Shown: positions 25,936 through 35,020 of the stretch, one piece after another
How the letters are laid out: each line of letters begins with the position of its first letter
Numbering within the stretch: the first letter of the stretch is position 1
Assembly (NCBI GenBank): GCA_937951615.1
Contig: CALFBH010000004.1
Location: 1 to 63,227, forward strand
Length of the DNA stretch: 63,227 nt
Direction of reading: 5' to 3'
Source of the DNA: an uncultured Saprospiraceae bacterium
Lineage (GTDB): Bacteria > Bacteroidota > Bacteroidia > Chitinophagales > Saprospiraceae
Program-made: the position numbers and the translations under genes
The notes under the pieces: model-generated
Told to the model about the DNA's origin: nothing
Seen by the model: the letters and a program-made list of their open reading frames with translations, nothing else
The model's database searches: none

Positions 25936-26172
25936 ATTTTATAATAATTGTAAAGTTTGCATTAATTGTATTTAAAAATAGCAAAAAATATACCGTAAAC
26001 ATAAGTTATTACAAATTTAAAACCTGTTTAAAACTAAAAATACAGCTATCGACCATGGACTATCGACCTCCCATCATTTCTATTTTTCTTAAAACACGGA
26101 ATGGCTCGTATTTACAGTTTTGGCATAATTTTATCATTATTCCAATTAATTAACATTTTAATGATTCTCAAA
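25936..26172. repeat. Intergenic region with family A half copy
   Basis: CTATCGACCATGGACTATCG at 26046 with the preceding AAAACTAAAAATACAG is the right half of family A elements (compare 19170-19214). No left arm is seen, so the element is truncated. The remainder up to the promoter at 26173 has no gene. Confidence 0.6.
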
Positions 26173-26205
26173 TTTGACTTTTTAGGTAGTTTTATTGTAC
26201 GTTTG
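26173..26205 (+). promoter_or_regulatory. Strong Bacteroidota promoter (TTTG, 21 bp, TACGTTTG)
   Basis: TTTG at 26173-26176 and TACGTTTG at 26198-26205 match both consensus elements at 21 bp spacing. The ATG of the RlpA gene is 36 bp downstream. Confidence 0.65.
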
Positions 26206-26241
26206 TAACTTACTTAATAGTTAATCAACGCTTATAAAAAT

Positions 26242-27099
26242 ATGAATACATTATTAAAAATCAGCTTTTTACTCTGTTTTTCAACTACAATGGCTTTCGC
26301 GCAGCCTGAGTACGGAATCGCAACTCGTTATTCCGATCAATTACAGGGTACCAGAACGCACAGTGGGGCAAGTTATGACAAAGATGAATTGACGGCTGCC
26401 CACAAAACCCTCCCTTTTGGGACGATGGTAAAAGTGACTCGTACAGATTTGAGTAAGTCTGTCATTGTTCGTATCAACGATAGAGGCCCTTTTGTGAAAG
26501 GACACGTTGTGGACATATCTGGTCGCGCAGCGCAACAAATCAGCCTCGGAGTCGGAGAGGAAGCCAAGGTAAAAGTAGAGGTCATCAAAGCCAATACAAA
26601 GCCTGAACCCGAACCTGTCACCGAAGCAGACCGCCCTTTGCCGATCATCAAAAAGCCGAAACTAGGCAAGGTCGCAAAGCCTAAAACAGAAAAACCAAAA
26701 CTGGATAAAAAGGTAATTGCTGCCAAAGCGAAGCCAGCTCCCAAACTAAAAAAGCCTACTCCACAGGTTGTCCCCGCTCCTCCACAATCTAAGCCGGATG
26801 ATTTGAGCAAGGATGGTTTGTATAAAATTCAGGTGATGCGCCATCCTGGTGAGGGCTATGGCATTCAGGTGGCTTCTTATAACAGCTACGATAATGTACT
26901 GCGCCATGTAGGTGAATTGCAGGCGAAGTGGTTTAAGAATATTCTGGTACACTCCGTGAATAGTGATAATGGAGCAGGAACCTATAAAATCGTACTCGGA
27001 CCACTGCCCGACAGACCAACTGCTGAATCTTACCTAAATGGCATCAAAAAGGATAAACAAATGGACGGATTTATTGTGAATCTGGCTAATATGAAATAA
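26242..27099 (+). CDS. RlpA-like double-psi beta-barrel protein with SPOR domain
   Basis: 285 residues. Signal peptide 1-21 (MAFAQP). RlpA domain at about 24-110: GIATRYSDQLQGTRTHSG, LPFGTMVKVTR, VIVRINDRGPF and VDISGRAA, with the Asp of the NDRGP motif retained. A Lys/Pro-rich linker (about 115-190) follows, then a C-terminal SPOR domain (about 208-285: YGIQVASYNS ... KIVLGPLPDR). RlpA enzymes cleave or bind denuded peptidoglycan, and SPOR domains target septal glycan. It would act in the periplasm during division. No lipobox is seen, unlike Pseudomonas RlpA. Confidence 0.88.
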   Translation: MNTLLKISFLLCFSTTMAFAQPEYGIATRYSDQLQGTRTHSGASYDKDELTAAHKTLPFGTMVKVTRTDLSKSVIVRINDRGPFVKGHVVDISGRAAQQISLGVGEEAKVKVEVIKANTKPEPEPVTEADRPLPIIKKPKLGKVAKPKTEKPKLDKKVIAAKAKPAPKLKKPTPQVVPAPPQSKPDDLSKDGLYKIQVMRHPGEGYGIQVASYNSYDNVLRHVGELQAKWFKNILVHSVNSDNGAGTYKIVLGPLPDRPTAESYLNGIKKDKQMDGFIVNLANMK

Positions 27100-27119
27100 G
27101 GGAATATTATTGCCTATTG

Positions 27120-27141
27120 TTAGCTCAAGTTGAATATGTAA
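27120..27141. repeat. Solo match to the IS110 element end
   Basis: TTAGCTCAAGTTGAATATGT and the two bases after it match 19 of 22 positions of the left terminal repeat of the IS at 33524-35276. There is no transposase nearby, so this may be a remnant end or a related small element. Confidence 0.5.
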
Positions 27142-27156
27142 TTTTAAAAAATATCT

Positions 27157-27351
27157 ATAGTTCTTCCAGTTAATAATGTCGGGTAAATTAAATTTTATAT
27201 CTTTTGAGTCAGGTTTTGGTGCAAATTGTTCTATTGCTATGATTGTTAAATTGTTATCGTGGTTTTTTGCGCAGCAAAAAACAATAACAATGAAGCAATT
27301 TCAACAATGAAACCATCCTAATCATCCGACAGAATTAACTGGAAAGACTAT
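27157..27351. repeat. Nested inverted repeat of 195 bp
   Basis: Outer arms ATAGTTCTTCCAGTTAATAA (27157) and TTAACTGGAAAGACTAT (to 27351) are inverted with few mismatches and extend to GTCGG/CCGAC. Middle arms ATTGTTAAATTGTTAT and ATTTCAACAAT-type sequence (near 27240 and 27285-27308). Core hairpin GTTTTTTGCGCAGCAAAAAAC (about 27261-27281), similar to the cores of family A. It fills the gap downstream of the RlpA gene. Confidence 0.75.
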
Positions 27352-27391
27352 TTTTAATGAGATTACTTGCTCAACTAGAAGCTCCTCTAAC

Positions 27392-27880
27392 TCAAAAAGT
27401 AGGACATCCTCTTCGTTTTTTTCCAAGACGCGGTTTACGCTTCATCTTTTTCACCCGTCCATAATTCCAACTCCGCTTACGCTTACTAGATTTTTTATAA
27501 GAAGATGATTTCCTTGTTGAGGAGCTGGTTGTGCTTGATGCTATTCTTTTACCCCTTACCTGAGGAGCAACAGCCTGCTTTTCAGCAACTTCTTCTGTTG
27601 AGGTATAGGCATCTTCTGCTGCAACAGGTTCTTCTGTTATTTCTTCTTCTTCTACAGGCACAGTGCTAATAATAATGACATCATCCACACTCATTGCATC
27701 AAGATTATAATGCTTATTCAGGAAGTCCATGTCACTTTCTCCTTCTTCTTTTACTGCGTTAATCTTCTTAGACGCTCCCGTCCGCTCTATTTTGATGATG
27801 CGCCCTTCCTCCTCTTCCTGTGCATTAGAGTAAGTCACCACGCTCGCTAGCAGTATCATCAATACAATTAATTTCCTCAT
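27392..27880 (-). CDS. Small secreted protein with strongly basic tail
   Basis: 162 residues. Signal peptide about 1-20 (VTYSNAQE). An acidic middle part (about 21-95, many Glu) is followed by a Ser/Thr/Lys/Arg-rich tail (about 105-162) ending KKRRGCPTF. It has no recognisable domain. The abrupt change from acidic to very basic composition suggests binding of a polyanion such as LPS, nucleic acid or peptidoglycan, but this is only a guess from charge. Confidence 0.65.
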   Translation of the reverse strand: MRKLIVLMILLASVVTYSNAQEEEEGRIIKIERTGASKKINAVKEEGESDMDFLNKHYNLDAMSVDDVIIISTVPVEEEEITEEPVAAEDAYTSTEEVAEKQAVAPQVRGKRIASSTTSSSTRKSSSYKKSSKRKRSWNYGRVKKMKRKPRLGKKRRGCPTF

Positions 27881-28222
27881 GTCTTAGAGTTTGTAGCCTT
27901 TTAAGTCCAAACACAAATTCAAACGCCAAATTAAAATTCAAAAAAACTATTGATTATACATCTTTAATCAAATTGAAAGTGGTGTTTGTCTATGCTCTAA
28001 TTAGTAATTTCCTTTATAGTAAAAACGAAATCGGGTCAAAGATAGTTGGTATTCTATCATTTTGCCAATAAATTTGATACTCAATGAATTGCAAACCGGA
28101 TGCCAATGTTTAATAAAAGCTAAATTCATTATTATTATACGCATTCTTTCCAACCTTGTTTGCTATATTTCAAAACAAAATGATTTGTGTACAATGTTCT
28201 ATATAACATTTTATCCTAAAAT
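27881..28222. other. Gap of 342 bp between divergent genes, no gene seen
   Basis: A+T-rich DNA between the divergent starts of the basic secreted protein and the cyclodeaminase. It should hold both promoters; I could not identify convincing -33/-7 pairs. A short word tract of CAAATTCAAACGCCAAATT type lies at about 27910-27945. Confidence 0.6.
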
Positions 28223-29194
28223 ATGATTTGCTTAAACAACACCGACGTTCATGCTGCTGCCTCTTTTCTGGACATATTAGATGCCATGAAAGCCGCCATA
28301 TTAGCCTACGAACAGGGTGAAATTTATAATCCTGATCGCGCTCATATTAACTTTGGCAAAAACACTTTACTGACCATGCCCTGTATTGGACAACAACAGT
28401 TTAGTATTAAAGTCGTTTCTGTTTTTCCCGACAATTCCCTTCAAAAACTGCCTGCTATATATGGGACGTTATTATTGAATGATAGTGACACCGGAAAACC
28501 ACTTGCTATCCTCGATGCCAAAGCCGTAACTGCCCTGCGAACAGGTGCAGTCGGTGGATTGAGTGTGCAGTATCTGGTACCTGATTCGCTCGAAAGCCTT
28601 GGTGTCATTGGGACGGGCGTGCAGGGCTTGTACCAGGCTTTGTTTGCCTGCACGGTCAGAAAGCAGGTAAAAGATGTTTATATTTTTAATCGTTCAGTTG
28701 AAAAATTAACTATATTTCAACAAAATTTTAACCATTATTTTCCAAATATTCAGGTGCATCCACTTCAAAACATCAGAACGCTTGTCGAAAAATCGGAATT
28801 GATTATCACGGCTACGACTTCTCCTACTCCGGTTGTCCCCAATGATGCACAATTATTGCAAGGCAAACATTTTCTGGCCGTCGGCTCTTATCGTCCGGAT
28901 ATGCGGGAGTTGCCAGACGCCATCTGTTCGCTGGTCGATCAGGTGTATGTGGATACGCTTCACGCTAAAGAAGAATCTGGTGATTTAGCCATTCCTTTAC
29001 AGGAAAAACGCTGGCAGGACAATCAGATTTCTACGCTTGCCAGCCACCTCAGGCAGCCCGCCAAGCCAAATCAGTACGCCGAACAAACTACTTTATTCAA
29101 ATCGGTCGGCTCTGCTGTTTTTGATTTGTTTGCTGCGGAATTGATGTATCGGAACGCAATGGCGCAAGGTATTGGACAGGTGGTGGAATGGTGA
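28223..29194 (+). CDS. Ornithine cyclodeaminase / mu-crystallin family enzyme
   Basis: 323 residues, NAD(P)-dependent Rossmann enzyme. Substrate-side conserved segment ALRTGAVGGLSVQYL (about 105-119), dinucleotide-binding LGVIGTGVQGLYQALF (about 128-143), and the C-terminal FKSVGSAVFDLFAAEL (about 293-308) typical of the family. Members convert ornithine to proline, or act as ketimine reductases or alanine dehydrogenases; the sequence alone does not decide which. Cytoplasmic. Length is normal; no operon partner on the same strand. Confidence 0.9.
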   Translation: MICLNNTDVHAAASFLDILDAMKAAILAYEQGEIYNPDRAHINFGKNTLLTMPCIGQQQFSIKVVSVFPDNSLQKLPAIYGTLLLNDSDTGKPLAILDAKAVTALRTGAVGGLSVQYLVPDSLESLGVIGTGVQGLYQALFACTVRKQVKDVYIFNRSVEKLTIFQQNFNHYFPNIQVHPLQNIRTLVEKSELIITATTSPTPVVPNDAQLLQGKHFLAVGSYRPDMRELPDAICSLVDQVYVDTLHAKEESGDLAIPLQEKRWQDNQISTLASHLRQPAKPNQYAEQTTLFKSVGSAVFDLFAAELMYRNAMAQGIGQVVEW

Positions 29195-29288
29195 TGGGTT
29201 CATCATAAAATATCAATATCACCAAGTGTGGATGATTCTCAAATTTACCCATTTGAAATTCTGAGGAATGTCTGATTTAGGTTTAAAA

Positions 29289-29807
29289 CTACTTCGCCCG
29301 CTTTGCGAGATAAGCGTCCAATTCTTCAAAAGACTGATTCACTCCAATGATGTTTCCTTTTTCGTCAATCAGGTATTTTGTCGGAATTTCGCGGACACCA
29401 TAGAGCTTGGCGATGGGGTCTCTCATACGCTTGAGGTGGGAAATGTGGTAGGGCCAATCCAAATTGTAGTTTTCAATAGCGCGGTGCCAGCTATCTTCTT
29501 TTTTTTCCAATCCTATGCTGACCATTATAAATTTGTCCGCATTTTTAAATTGAACATCCTTGTAGGTATTGTATAGTCGAACCAGTTGCGGGTTTTCCTG
29601 GAGACAAGGCCCGCACCAGCTTCCCCAAAAATCGAGCAGGATGATATTGCCTTGCAATTCGGATAAGGTGAAGTCTTGTCCTTTAAAGGTTTGTGCTGTA
29701 AAATCGGGTGCTTTTTGTCCGTCATCAAACTTAGGAATTTTGCGCCAGCCCATATAGCCCAACGACCCTATGACAATCAATAAAAGGATAAGATTAATTG
29801 CTTTCAT
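29289..29807 (-). CDS. TlpA/ResA-like membrane-anchored thioredoxin
   Basis: 172 residues. One N-terminal membrane helix (about 4-21), then an AhpC/TSA-thioredoxin fold (about 35-170) with the active site WGSWCGPCLQENP (about 61-73) and cis-Pro region REIPTKYLID (about 138-147). It is predicted to reduce disulfides on the outer side of the inner membrane, as ResA/TlpA proteins do for cytochrome c maturation or protein folding. The lptB and recJ genes lie upstream on the same strand; the 48-bp gap permits cotranscription with lptB. Confidence 0.9.
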   Translation of the reverse strand: MKAINLILLLIVIGSLGYMGWRKIPKFDDGQKAPDFTAQTFKGQDFTLSELQGNIILLDFWGSWCGPCLQENPQLVRLYNTYKDVQFKNADKFIMVSIGLEKKEDSWHRAIENYNLDWPYHISHLKRMRDPIAKLYGVREIPTKYLIDEKGNIIGVNQSFEELDAYLAKRAK

Positions 29808-29855
29808 CTGAAAAAAATGAGTGAATTATTGAATGACAAATAATAAATGAATCAC

Positions 29856-30608
29856 CTATTCGCTATCCACTGGGTGGATGATTTTTTTTCTCAATTCAAA
29901 ATTTTGTCCAAGATAGTTCTTGCGCACAATTTCATCGGCTGCCAATACTTCAGGACTGCCTGCCCGCAAAATAGACCCTTCAAACATCAGGTAAGCCCGG
30001 TCGGTAATAGAAAGCGTTTCCTGTACATTATGATCTGTAATCAAAATGCCTATATTTCTATTTTTCAAGGTAGATACAATGGACTGAATATCCTCAACGG
30101 CAATCGGGTCAATACCAGCAAAAGGCTCATCTAACAGAATGAAGTGAGGATTTACCGCTAAGGCTCGCGCAATTTCTGTACGCCTGCGTTCCCCGCCCGA
30201 CAGGGTATCTCCACGGCTTTTGCGGACTTTATCTAAGGAGAATTCATCAATCAGCAATTCTAGCTTATCGCGTTGTGCGGTCTTGCTGAGTTTCGTCATT
30301 TCCAAGACTGCCTTGATATTATCTTCTACAGTTAATTTTCTGAATACGGAAGGTTCTTGTGGTAAGTAGCCAATGCCACGCTGCGCACGTTTGTACATTG
30401 GGAGGGAAGTAATGTCCTCGTTTTCAAGGAAAACATTGCCACTATTGGGACGGATAAAACCGACTGTCATATAAAAAGTCGTTGTTTTTCCAGCACCATT
30501 TGGACCAAGGAGTCCTACAATTTCCCCTTGGTTGACTTCTATACTGACGCCTTTTACAACAGTGCGTTTGCCGTATCGTTTAACCAGATTTTCTGCGCGT
30601 AGTTTCAC
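29856..30608 (-). CDS. lptB: LPS export ABC transporter ATPase LptB
   Basis: 250 residues. Walker [10 protein letters not shown] (about 34-42), Q-loop [17 protein letters not shown] (about 86-102), signature [16 protein letters not shown] (about 138-153), Walker [14 protein letters not shown] (about 158-170) and H-switch [10 protein letters not shown]. The ERRR signature and the [12 protein letters not shown] segment are characteristic of LptB, which powers LPS extraction from the inner membrane with LptF/G. The 9-residue C-terminal extension is ordinary. Gene order recJ-lptB-tlpA on the minus strand; a repeat element (30641-30770) separates it from recJ. Confidence 0.95.
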   Translation of the reverse strand: MKLRAENLVKRYGKRTVVKGVSIEVNQGEIVGLLGPNGAGKTTTFYMTVGFIRPNSGNVFLENEDITSLPMYKRAQRGIGYLPQEPSVFRKLTVEDNIKAVLEMTKLSKTAQRDKLELLIDEFSLDKVRKSRGDTLSGGERRRTEIARALAVNPHFILLDEPFAGIDPIAVEDIQSIVSTLKNRNIGILITDHNVQETLSITDRAYLMFEGSILRAGSPEVLAADEIVRKNYLGQNFELRKKIIHPVDSE

Positions 30609-30640
30609 TTATTGGAATGAATGAGAAATGAATAGACTTT

Positions 30641-30770
30641 GATTATTTAGCTCCATACAAAATACTTCAGAATAAAGTCTAATAAATGAGAGAATAGAAC
30701 AGGACGCTGCCTATACTCATGCAATAGACTTTACTCCAAAAATATTTCAGAATAAAGTCTATTACTAAAA
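30641..30770. repeat. Inverted-repeat element, family E copy 2
   Basis: GATTATTTAGCTCCATACAA and the following 23 bases repeat 6999-7041 almost exactly. A second, inverted pair AATAGACTTTACTCC / TCAGAATAAAGTCTATT closes the element at 30723-30763. It lies between recJ and lptB, so it splits or bridges a minus-strand transcription unit. Confidence 0.7.
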
Positions 30771-30819
30771 ACGACAGAACAGCGTGTTTTGTTTTCGTCG
30801 AATTGAATTTGTATTTAGC

Positions 30820-32514
30820 TTAACGCTTTATTTGTATATCTTTCACATTTAAGCGAAGCCTTTTTTTACCTTTAAAATTGCTTTCCTCCACGACATAACA
30901 CATGTCGAAAGGCTTGGTTCTAATTTTGTCGGCGTGTTTGGCCATGCCAAATCCGATACCATATTTAGTTTCTGAACGTCCTTGTTTCATACCGAGACTC
31001 AGGTGTGCATCAGCTACAACATTGGCAAATCCAGTGTCTCTAACCGTTTTACTCATAAAAATAGGACGCATATTCTGCGGGCCAAAAGGCGCAAAATTGG
31101 ACAATCTTATCCAAAATTCAGGCGTGATATCTTTCAGGCGAAGCACTGCATTAATCGTCATTACAGATGTAGTTTGCTGCTTCGTAATTGTTTCTGTAAC
31201 AATCTCATCCATTTTATTCCGAAAGGCATCTATTTTACTGTCCATTAGTGTAACGCCAGCCGCATAACGGTGTCCACCATAGTTTTCCAGCAAATCTGCA
31301 CAACCACTAATCGCCTGATGAATGTCATAACCACCAATAGAACGCGCCGAACCTGTGACCCTACCATCCTCAGCTTTAGTCATAATCAAAGCAGGTCGGT
31401 TGAAACGCTCCACCACACGGGAAGCAACGACGCCCAAGACACCTTTATGCCATTCCTCACGGTATAAGACCAGACACTTACGACTTTCACTATCCATTTT
31501 CACCATGCGCTCTGCCTGAATCACCATGTCTTTTTCAATCTGTCTGCGTTCTACATTATGTTCACGCAAAACAGTAGCTTTCTCCAGTGCTTTTTCTTTA
31601 TCTTTTTCAATCAACATATCTACTGCCTCTTTCCCTTCGGAAATACGACCAGCAGCATTGATGAGTGGACCAATTCCAAATACGACATCATTTACAGCAT
31701 AAGGCATAGACCTTTTTGCCATATCGCGCACTGCTTCTAGCCCAGGATGTGGATTTTCATTTAGTTTTGTTAAACCAAAGCGAGTCATTGTACGATTTTC
31801 TCCTGTCATCGCTACAATATCACAAGCTGTCGCCACCGCTACAAAATCAAGCAGGTCAGTCACTTTATCAAAATCACTATCTGCTTTTTGGGCGTAAGCC
31901 TGAACAAACTTAAACGCTACTCCACAACCACACAATTCTTTATATGGATATTCACAACCCGCCTGTTTAGGGTTTAAAATCGCTACTGCTTCTGGTAATG
32001 TTTCTTCTGGTGTATGGTGGTCACAGATAATAATTTCAATCCCTTTGGAAGCCGCATCCGCAACTAAGTCATGCGCCTTAATACCACAGTCAATTGCAAT
32101 AATAAGTGTCTGTCCGTTTTCCACAGCATGGTCTATCCCTTTTTGCGACAGCCCATAACCTTCTACATAACGATTTGGAATATAATAATCGAGTTGAGCA
32201 TTCAGCGGCTCAAAAAAAGTATGCATCATGGCAACACCAGTAGTACCATCTACATCATAATCACCAAATAACAATATTTTTTCACCGCCTTCTATTGCTT
32301 TTTCTAACCGAGCTACAGCAGTGTCCATTCCTTTCATTAGGAATGGATCATGTAGTTCATCCAAACTTGGATTAAAGAATTTTTCGGCGTCTTCCGCAGT
32401 TTCTATGCCTCTCTGAACCAATAACTTGCACAAAACTGTTTCCAGTTTTAGCTCTCGTTTGAGTTTATTGACCAGTTTGTCTTCGACTTCAATGAGTGAC
32501 CACTTTTGTTGCAT
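30820..32514 (-). CDS. recJ: Single-stranded-DNA-specific exonuclease RecJ
   Basis: 564 residues from the ATG at 32514 (MQQKWSLIE). DHH phosphoesterase domain with FGDYDVDGTTG (about 80-90), IAIDCGIK and CDHHTPEE (about 143-150); DHHA1 region with GGHRYAAGVTL (about 398-408); OB-fold in the C-terminal about 110 residues. RecJ degrades single-stranded DNA 5' to 3' in recombination and mismatch repair. All metal-binding Asp/His motifs are present. The frame stays open to 32562 but those 16 residues lack family support. Confidence 0.95.
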   Translation of the reverse strand: MQQKWSLIEVEDKLVNKLKRELKLETVLCKLLVQRGIETAEDAEKFFNPSLDELHDPFLMKGMDTAVARLEKAIEGGEKILLFGDYDVDGTTGVAMMHTFFEPLNAQLDYYIPNRYVEGYGLSQKGIDHAVENGQTLIIAIDCGIKAHDLVADAASKGIEIIICDHHTPEETLPEAVAILNPKQAGCEYPYKELCGCGVAFKFVQAYAQKADSDFDKVTDLLDFVAVATACDIVAMTGENRTMTRFGLTKLNENPHPGLEAVRDMAKRSMPYAVNDVVFGIGPLINAAGRISEGKEAVDMLIEKDKEKALEKATVLREHNVERRQIEKDMVIQAERMVKMDSESRKCLVLYREEWHKGVLGVVASRVVERFNRPALIMTKAEDGRVTGSARSIGGYDIHQAISGCADLLENYGGHRYAAGVTLMDSKIDAFRNKMDEIVTETITKQQTTSVMTINAVLRLKDITPEFWIRLSNFAPFGPQNMRPIFMSKTVRDTGFANVVADAHLSLGMKQGRSETKYGIGFGMAKHADKIRTKPFDMCYVVEESNFKGKKRLRLNVKDIQIKR

Positions 32515-32719
32515 CGAGTAGGAATGGATTTGATTCGGTACAGGCGATGAAAAGGAATGCAATTTTCGTTTATCGTGAAAACTACTGCTTTTTCAACATC
32601 CTGACTTATAAATTATTGAAACCCAAAATTAGGAAAGATTATCAGTAAGACCTAATATAAATGACCTTTTTATGTGAAACTCTTATTAAAACATGGGAAA
32701 AGCAACGATATAAAACAGC

Positions 32720-32757
32720 AAAAAGGGAGGCAATTTGTCACTTTTGCCGCCCTCTTT
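32720..32757 (-). terminator. Hairpin terminator for the barrel gene
   Basis: AGGGAGGCAA (32724) and TTGCCGCCCT (32744) form a stem with one mismatch. On the minus strand it is followed by CCTTTTTG. It lies 18-55 bp after the stop of the gene ending at 32775. Confidence 0.65.
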
Positions 32758-32774
32758 TGCATAGCCTTTTACTG

Positions 32775-33344
32775 TTAATCTTTCTTTTTCTTAAACAAAT
32801 ATGCCTGAACGCCTAAAGAGAACTGCAAATCATTATAAAGACCAGTATTCGCAGGACTACCAGGTTTATAATCTGCCTGCAATTCCAGGGCTACATGAGG
32901 AGACAAAAACATAGCAAGCCCACCTCCCGGAGTAAAGGTATACTGCTCCAAGACATCTCTTCTGATATCAGGTACCGTATAAGCCGTTCTCTCCGTTCTA
33001 TTATAGAAAATATCAAGACTAAAATAGGGTTTAATTTTTGGTCTTTTAAGGTCAAAATAATAACGGGAGAACAATCCGCCTCCAAATTCCTGAATCTCGT
33101 AAGAGCCTCTTCCCCGCCTCATGGAATATAGAGTAGAAGCTCCTAGCATCCAGTTGTCCTTTAAAAAGTAGCCTGCTCTCGGACTGAGACCAAAGCTAAT
33201 ATAACTCCGGGCGCCCGATTTCCCACCGCTAAAATTTAGTCCGCTGCCTACTGTCCAAGTGCCTTTGTCCGTTTGAGCGAAACTGTTCAGCGATAATAAA
33301 ATACAGCACAAAAGGGTTAAGGTGAAAACCTTGATTAGATACAT
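32775..33344 (-). CDS. Outer-membrane beta-barrel protein
   Basis: 189 residues from the ATG at 33344; signal peptide about 1-24 (LLSLNSFAQ). Mature strands include YISFGLSPRAGYFL, NWMLGASTLYSM, FGGGLFSRYYF and VALELQADYKPG, with the final LQFSLGVQAYLF motif of an outer-membrane barrel. It resembles OmpW/PorT-sized proteins. The open frame starts at 33395 but the added 17 residues precede the signal peptide. Function unassigned. Confidence 0.78.
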   Translation of the reverse strand: MYLIKVFTLTLLCCILLSLNSFAQTDKGTWTVGSGLNFSGGKSGARSYISFGLSPRAGYFLKDNWMLGASTLYSMRRGRGSYEIQEFGGGLFSRYYFDLKRPKIKPYFSLDIFYNRTERTAYTVPDIRRDVLEQYTFTPGGGLAMFLSPHVALELQADYKPGSPANTGLYNDLQFSLGVQAYLFKKKKD

Positions 33345-33724
33345 AGTTTTAATTTTTGATTTGTGAATAAATACATCACAAATAACGGTAATCAAAAATT
33401 TTGTGCTGCTCTTTTAGTCGTTAATTAATCATTAATGTATCTTAAAAAAAACTTAGTGTTTTGGGCTTTGTTGCCCAATGTCTTATATAGTGTTAAACAA
33501 TCTTTTTACCAGTTAAATATATCTTAACCCAAGTTGAATATGTAGCCCCCAAATCTTATCAACGCTGGTCAAGGGAGTTAGTGTTTACAAGGTTTGACAA
33601 ATTGCACTTTCTCTCTCGCCCATGGTTAAAACCTTTAGTTTTGCAATGACAAGGCTATTGTACAAATTAAAACAATAATGATGTATATCTTTTGGAGAGT
33701 AGTTGCTAACTTACAGATGCAAAC

Positions 33725-33905
33725 ACTCTTGCGTTGATAGTGGTGAACTATGTTAAAACATAGGGCATGAAATCCCTATCAATGGAATTAGTCCGCTATC
33801 AACTTAAAAGAAGCCCCTTAATTGTTTAAGGGAAGTACTCAATAGAATTATAGTCAGTTCATGTGAAGAACCAGGACTTTTAAAGGTATTAGTCATACAT
33901 CTTCT
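33725..33905 (+). ncRNA. Candidate bridge RNA in the IS leader
   Basis: Upstream of the transposase the sequence folds strongly: GTTGATAGTGG (33733-33743) with CCGCTATCAAC (33793-33803), enclosing alternative hairpins CTATGTT/AACATAG and ATAGGG/CCCTAT; then CCCTTAA/TTAAGGG (33815-33832); then AGTC-A-GTTC with GAAC-CAG-GACT (33852-33878). Position, length and multi-hairpin layout fit the bridge RNA that guides IS110 recombinases. The guide loops have not been matched to donor or target. Confidence 0.5.
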
Positions 33906-33944
33906 TTATTGCAAGAGCATTTACGAATCAGTAATTACAAATCT

Positions 33945-34967
33945 ATGAAAAAGTATGTACTTTTTATTGGTATTGACATCTCCAAAAAATGGATTGATGC
34001 TGCTCTGACCTTAAACGGGCATAAAAAGGGGATGCAGCATGGTCGTTTTGACAATACAGAAAAAGGCTTCAGAAAAATGCTAAAATGGTTGTCTAATAGC
34101 TCCCTGAGCAATGGGGCAGTATCTTCATCGTGGTTGTTTTGTATGGAGCACACTGGCATCTACACCATGCCTTTGTGTAGTTTCCTGAGTAACGAGGGTT
34201 TAGACTTTGTATTGGAGTCAGCCCTTCGTATCCAAAGATCACTGGGGATTAAGAGGGGCAAGGACGATAAAGCGGATTCAAAGGACATTGCCAGATATTC
34301 TTATCTACATAGAGAGAGTCTGACAAAGAGTGAATTACTATCTCCTGTGTTGATGGAGTTGAAAAATTTGCTGACTTACAGGTCACGTCTGATTACGACT
34401 AAGAAAAGATATTTGACTTCTTCGAAAGAACTGCATGCTTTTAGCCGTAAAGAGGATGCTACGGAGTTTATCGTAAAAGGTAGTCAGGAATTATTAGATT
34501 ACGTGAAAGCACAAATAAAAGCAACAGAAAAGCAGATCAAAGCTCTGATCGCCTCTGATCGGATATTGAAAAAGCTGTACACTTTAGTTAGTTCGGTCAA
34601 AGGGATCGGATTAATCATCGGGGTACAAATGATCGTTTATACGAACTGTTTTACCGCTTTTAGCAACTCAAGGCAGTTTGCCGCTTACATCGGTACTGCA
34701 CCTTTTAAGAAAAAAAGTGGCAGTAGTGTGAATGTACCGGCAAAAGTCAGCAAGCTAGGGCATAAAAAGATCAAGGCCCTTTTATCCAATGGCATGATGG
34801 CGGCTATCAGACATGATAAAGAAATAAACAAATATTATCACAGAAAAATTGCGGAAGGAAAGTCTAAATACTCCGTCTTTAATGCAGTCAAAAACAAATT
34901 GATCAGCAGAGTATTTGCCGTTGTTAAGCGGGGAACGCCATATGTAGAGCTTTGCAATTATAAATAA
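33945..34967 (+). CDS. IS110-family transposase (DEDD recombinase)
   Basis: 340 residues from the ATG at 33945. N-terminal RuvC-like DEDD domain: IGIDISKKWIDAAL (first Asp, about 6-19), MEHTGIYTMP (Glu, about 67-76), GKDDKADSKDIARYS (Asp pair, about 104-118). C-terminal transposase_20 domain: VKGIGLIIGVQMI (about 217-229), FAAYIGTAPFKKKSGSS with the nucleophile-serine region (about 243-259) and VSKLGHKKIKALLSNG (about 266-281). Both domains are intact, so the enzyme should be active. The frame is open to 33909 but that part overlaps the structured leader. Confidence 0.93.
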   Translation: MKKYVLFIGIDISKKWIDAALTLNGHKKGMQHGRFDNTEKGFRKMLKWLSNSSLSNGAVSSSWLFCMEHTGIYTMPLCSFLSNEGLDFVLESALRIQRSLGIKRGKDDKADSKDIARYSYLHRESLTKSELLSPVLMELKNLLTYRSRLITTKKRYLTSSKELHAFSRKEDATEFIVKGSQELLDYVKAQIKATEKQIKALIASDRILKKLYTLVSSVKGIGLIIGVQMIVYTNCFTAFSNSRQFAAYIGTAPFKKKSGSSVNVPAKVSKLGHKKIKALLSNGMMAAIRHDKEINKYYHRKIAEGKSKYSVFNAVKNKLISRVFAVVKRGTPYVELCNYK

Positions 34968-35020
34968 TATTTTTTGTAAAATATTCTCAAATATTCTTGC
35001 ATTTAACATAGAATTCCATT

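Noticed and set aside
33909-33944. Longer N-terminus for the IS110 transposase
   Set aside because: The extra 12 residues overlap the end of the structured leader, and the family start (KKYVLFIGIDISKK) fits the ATG at 33945.
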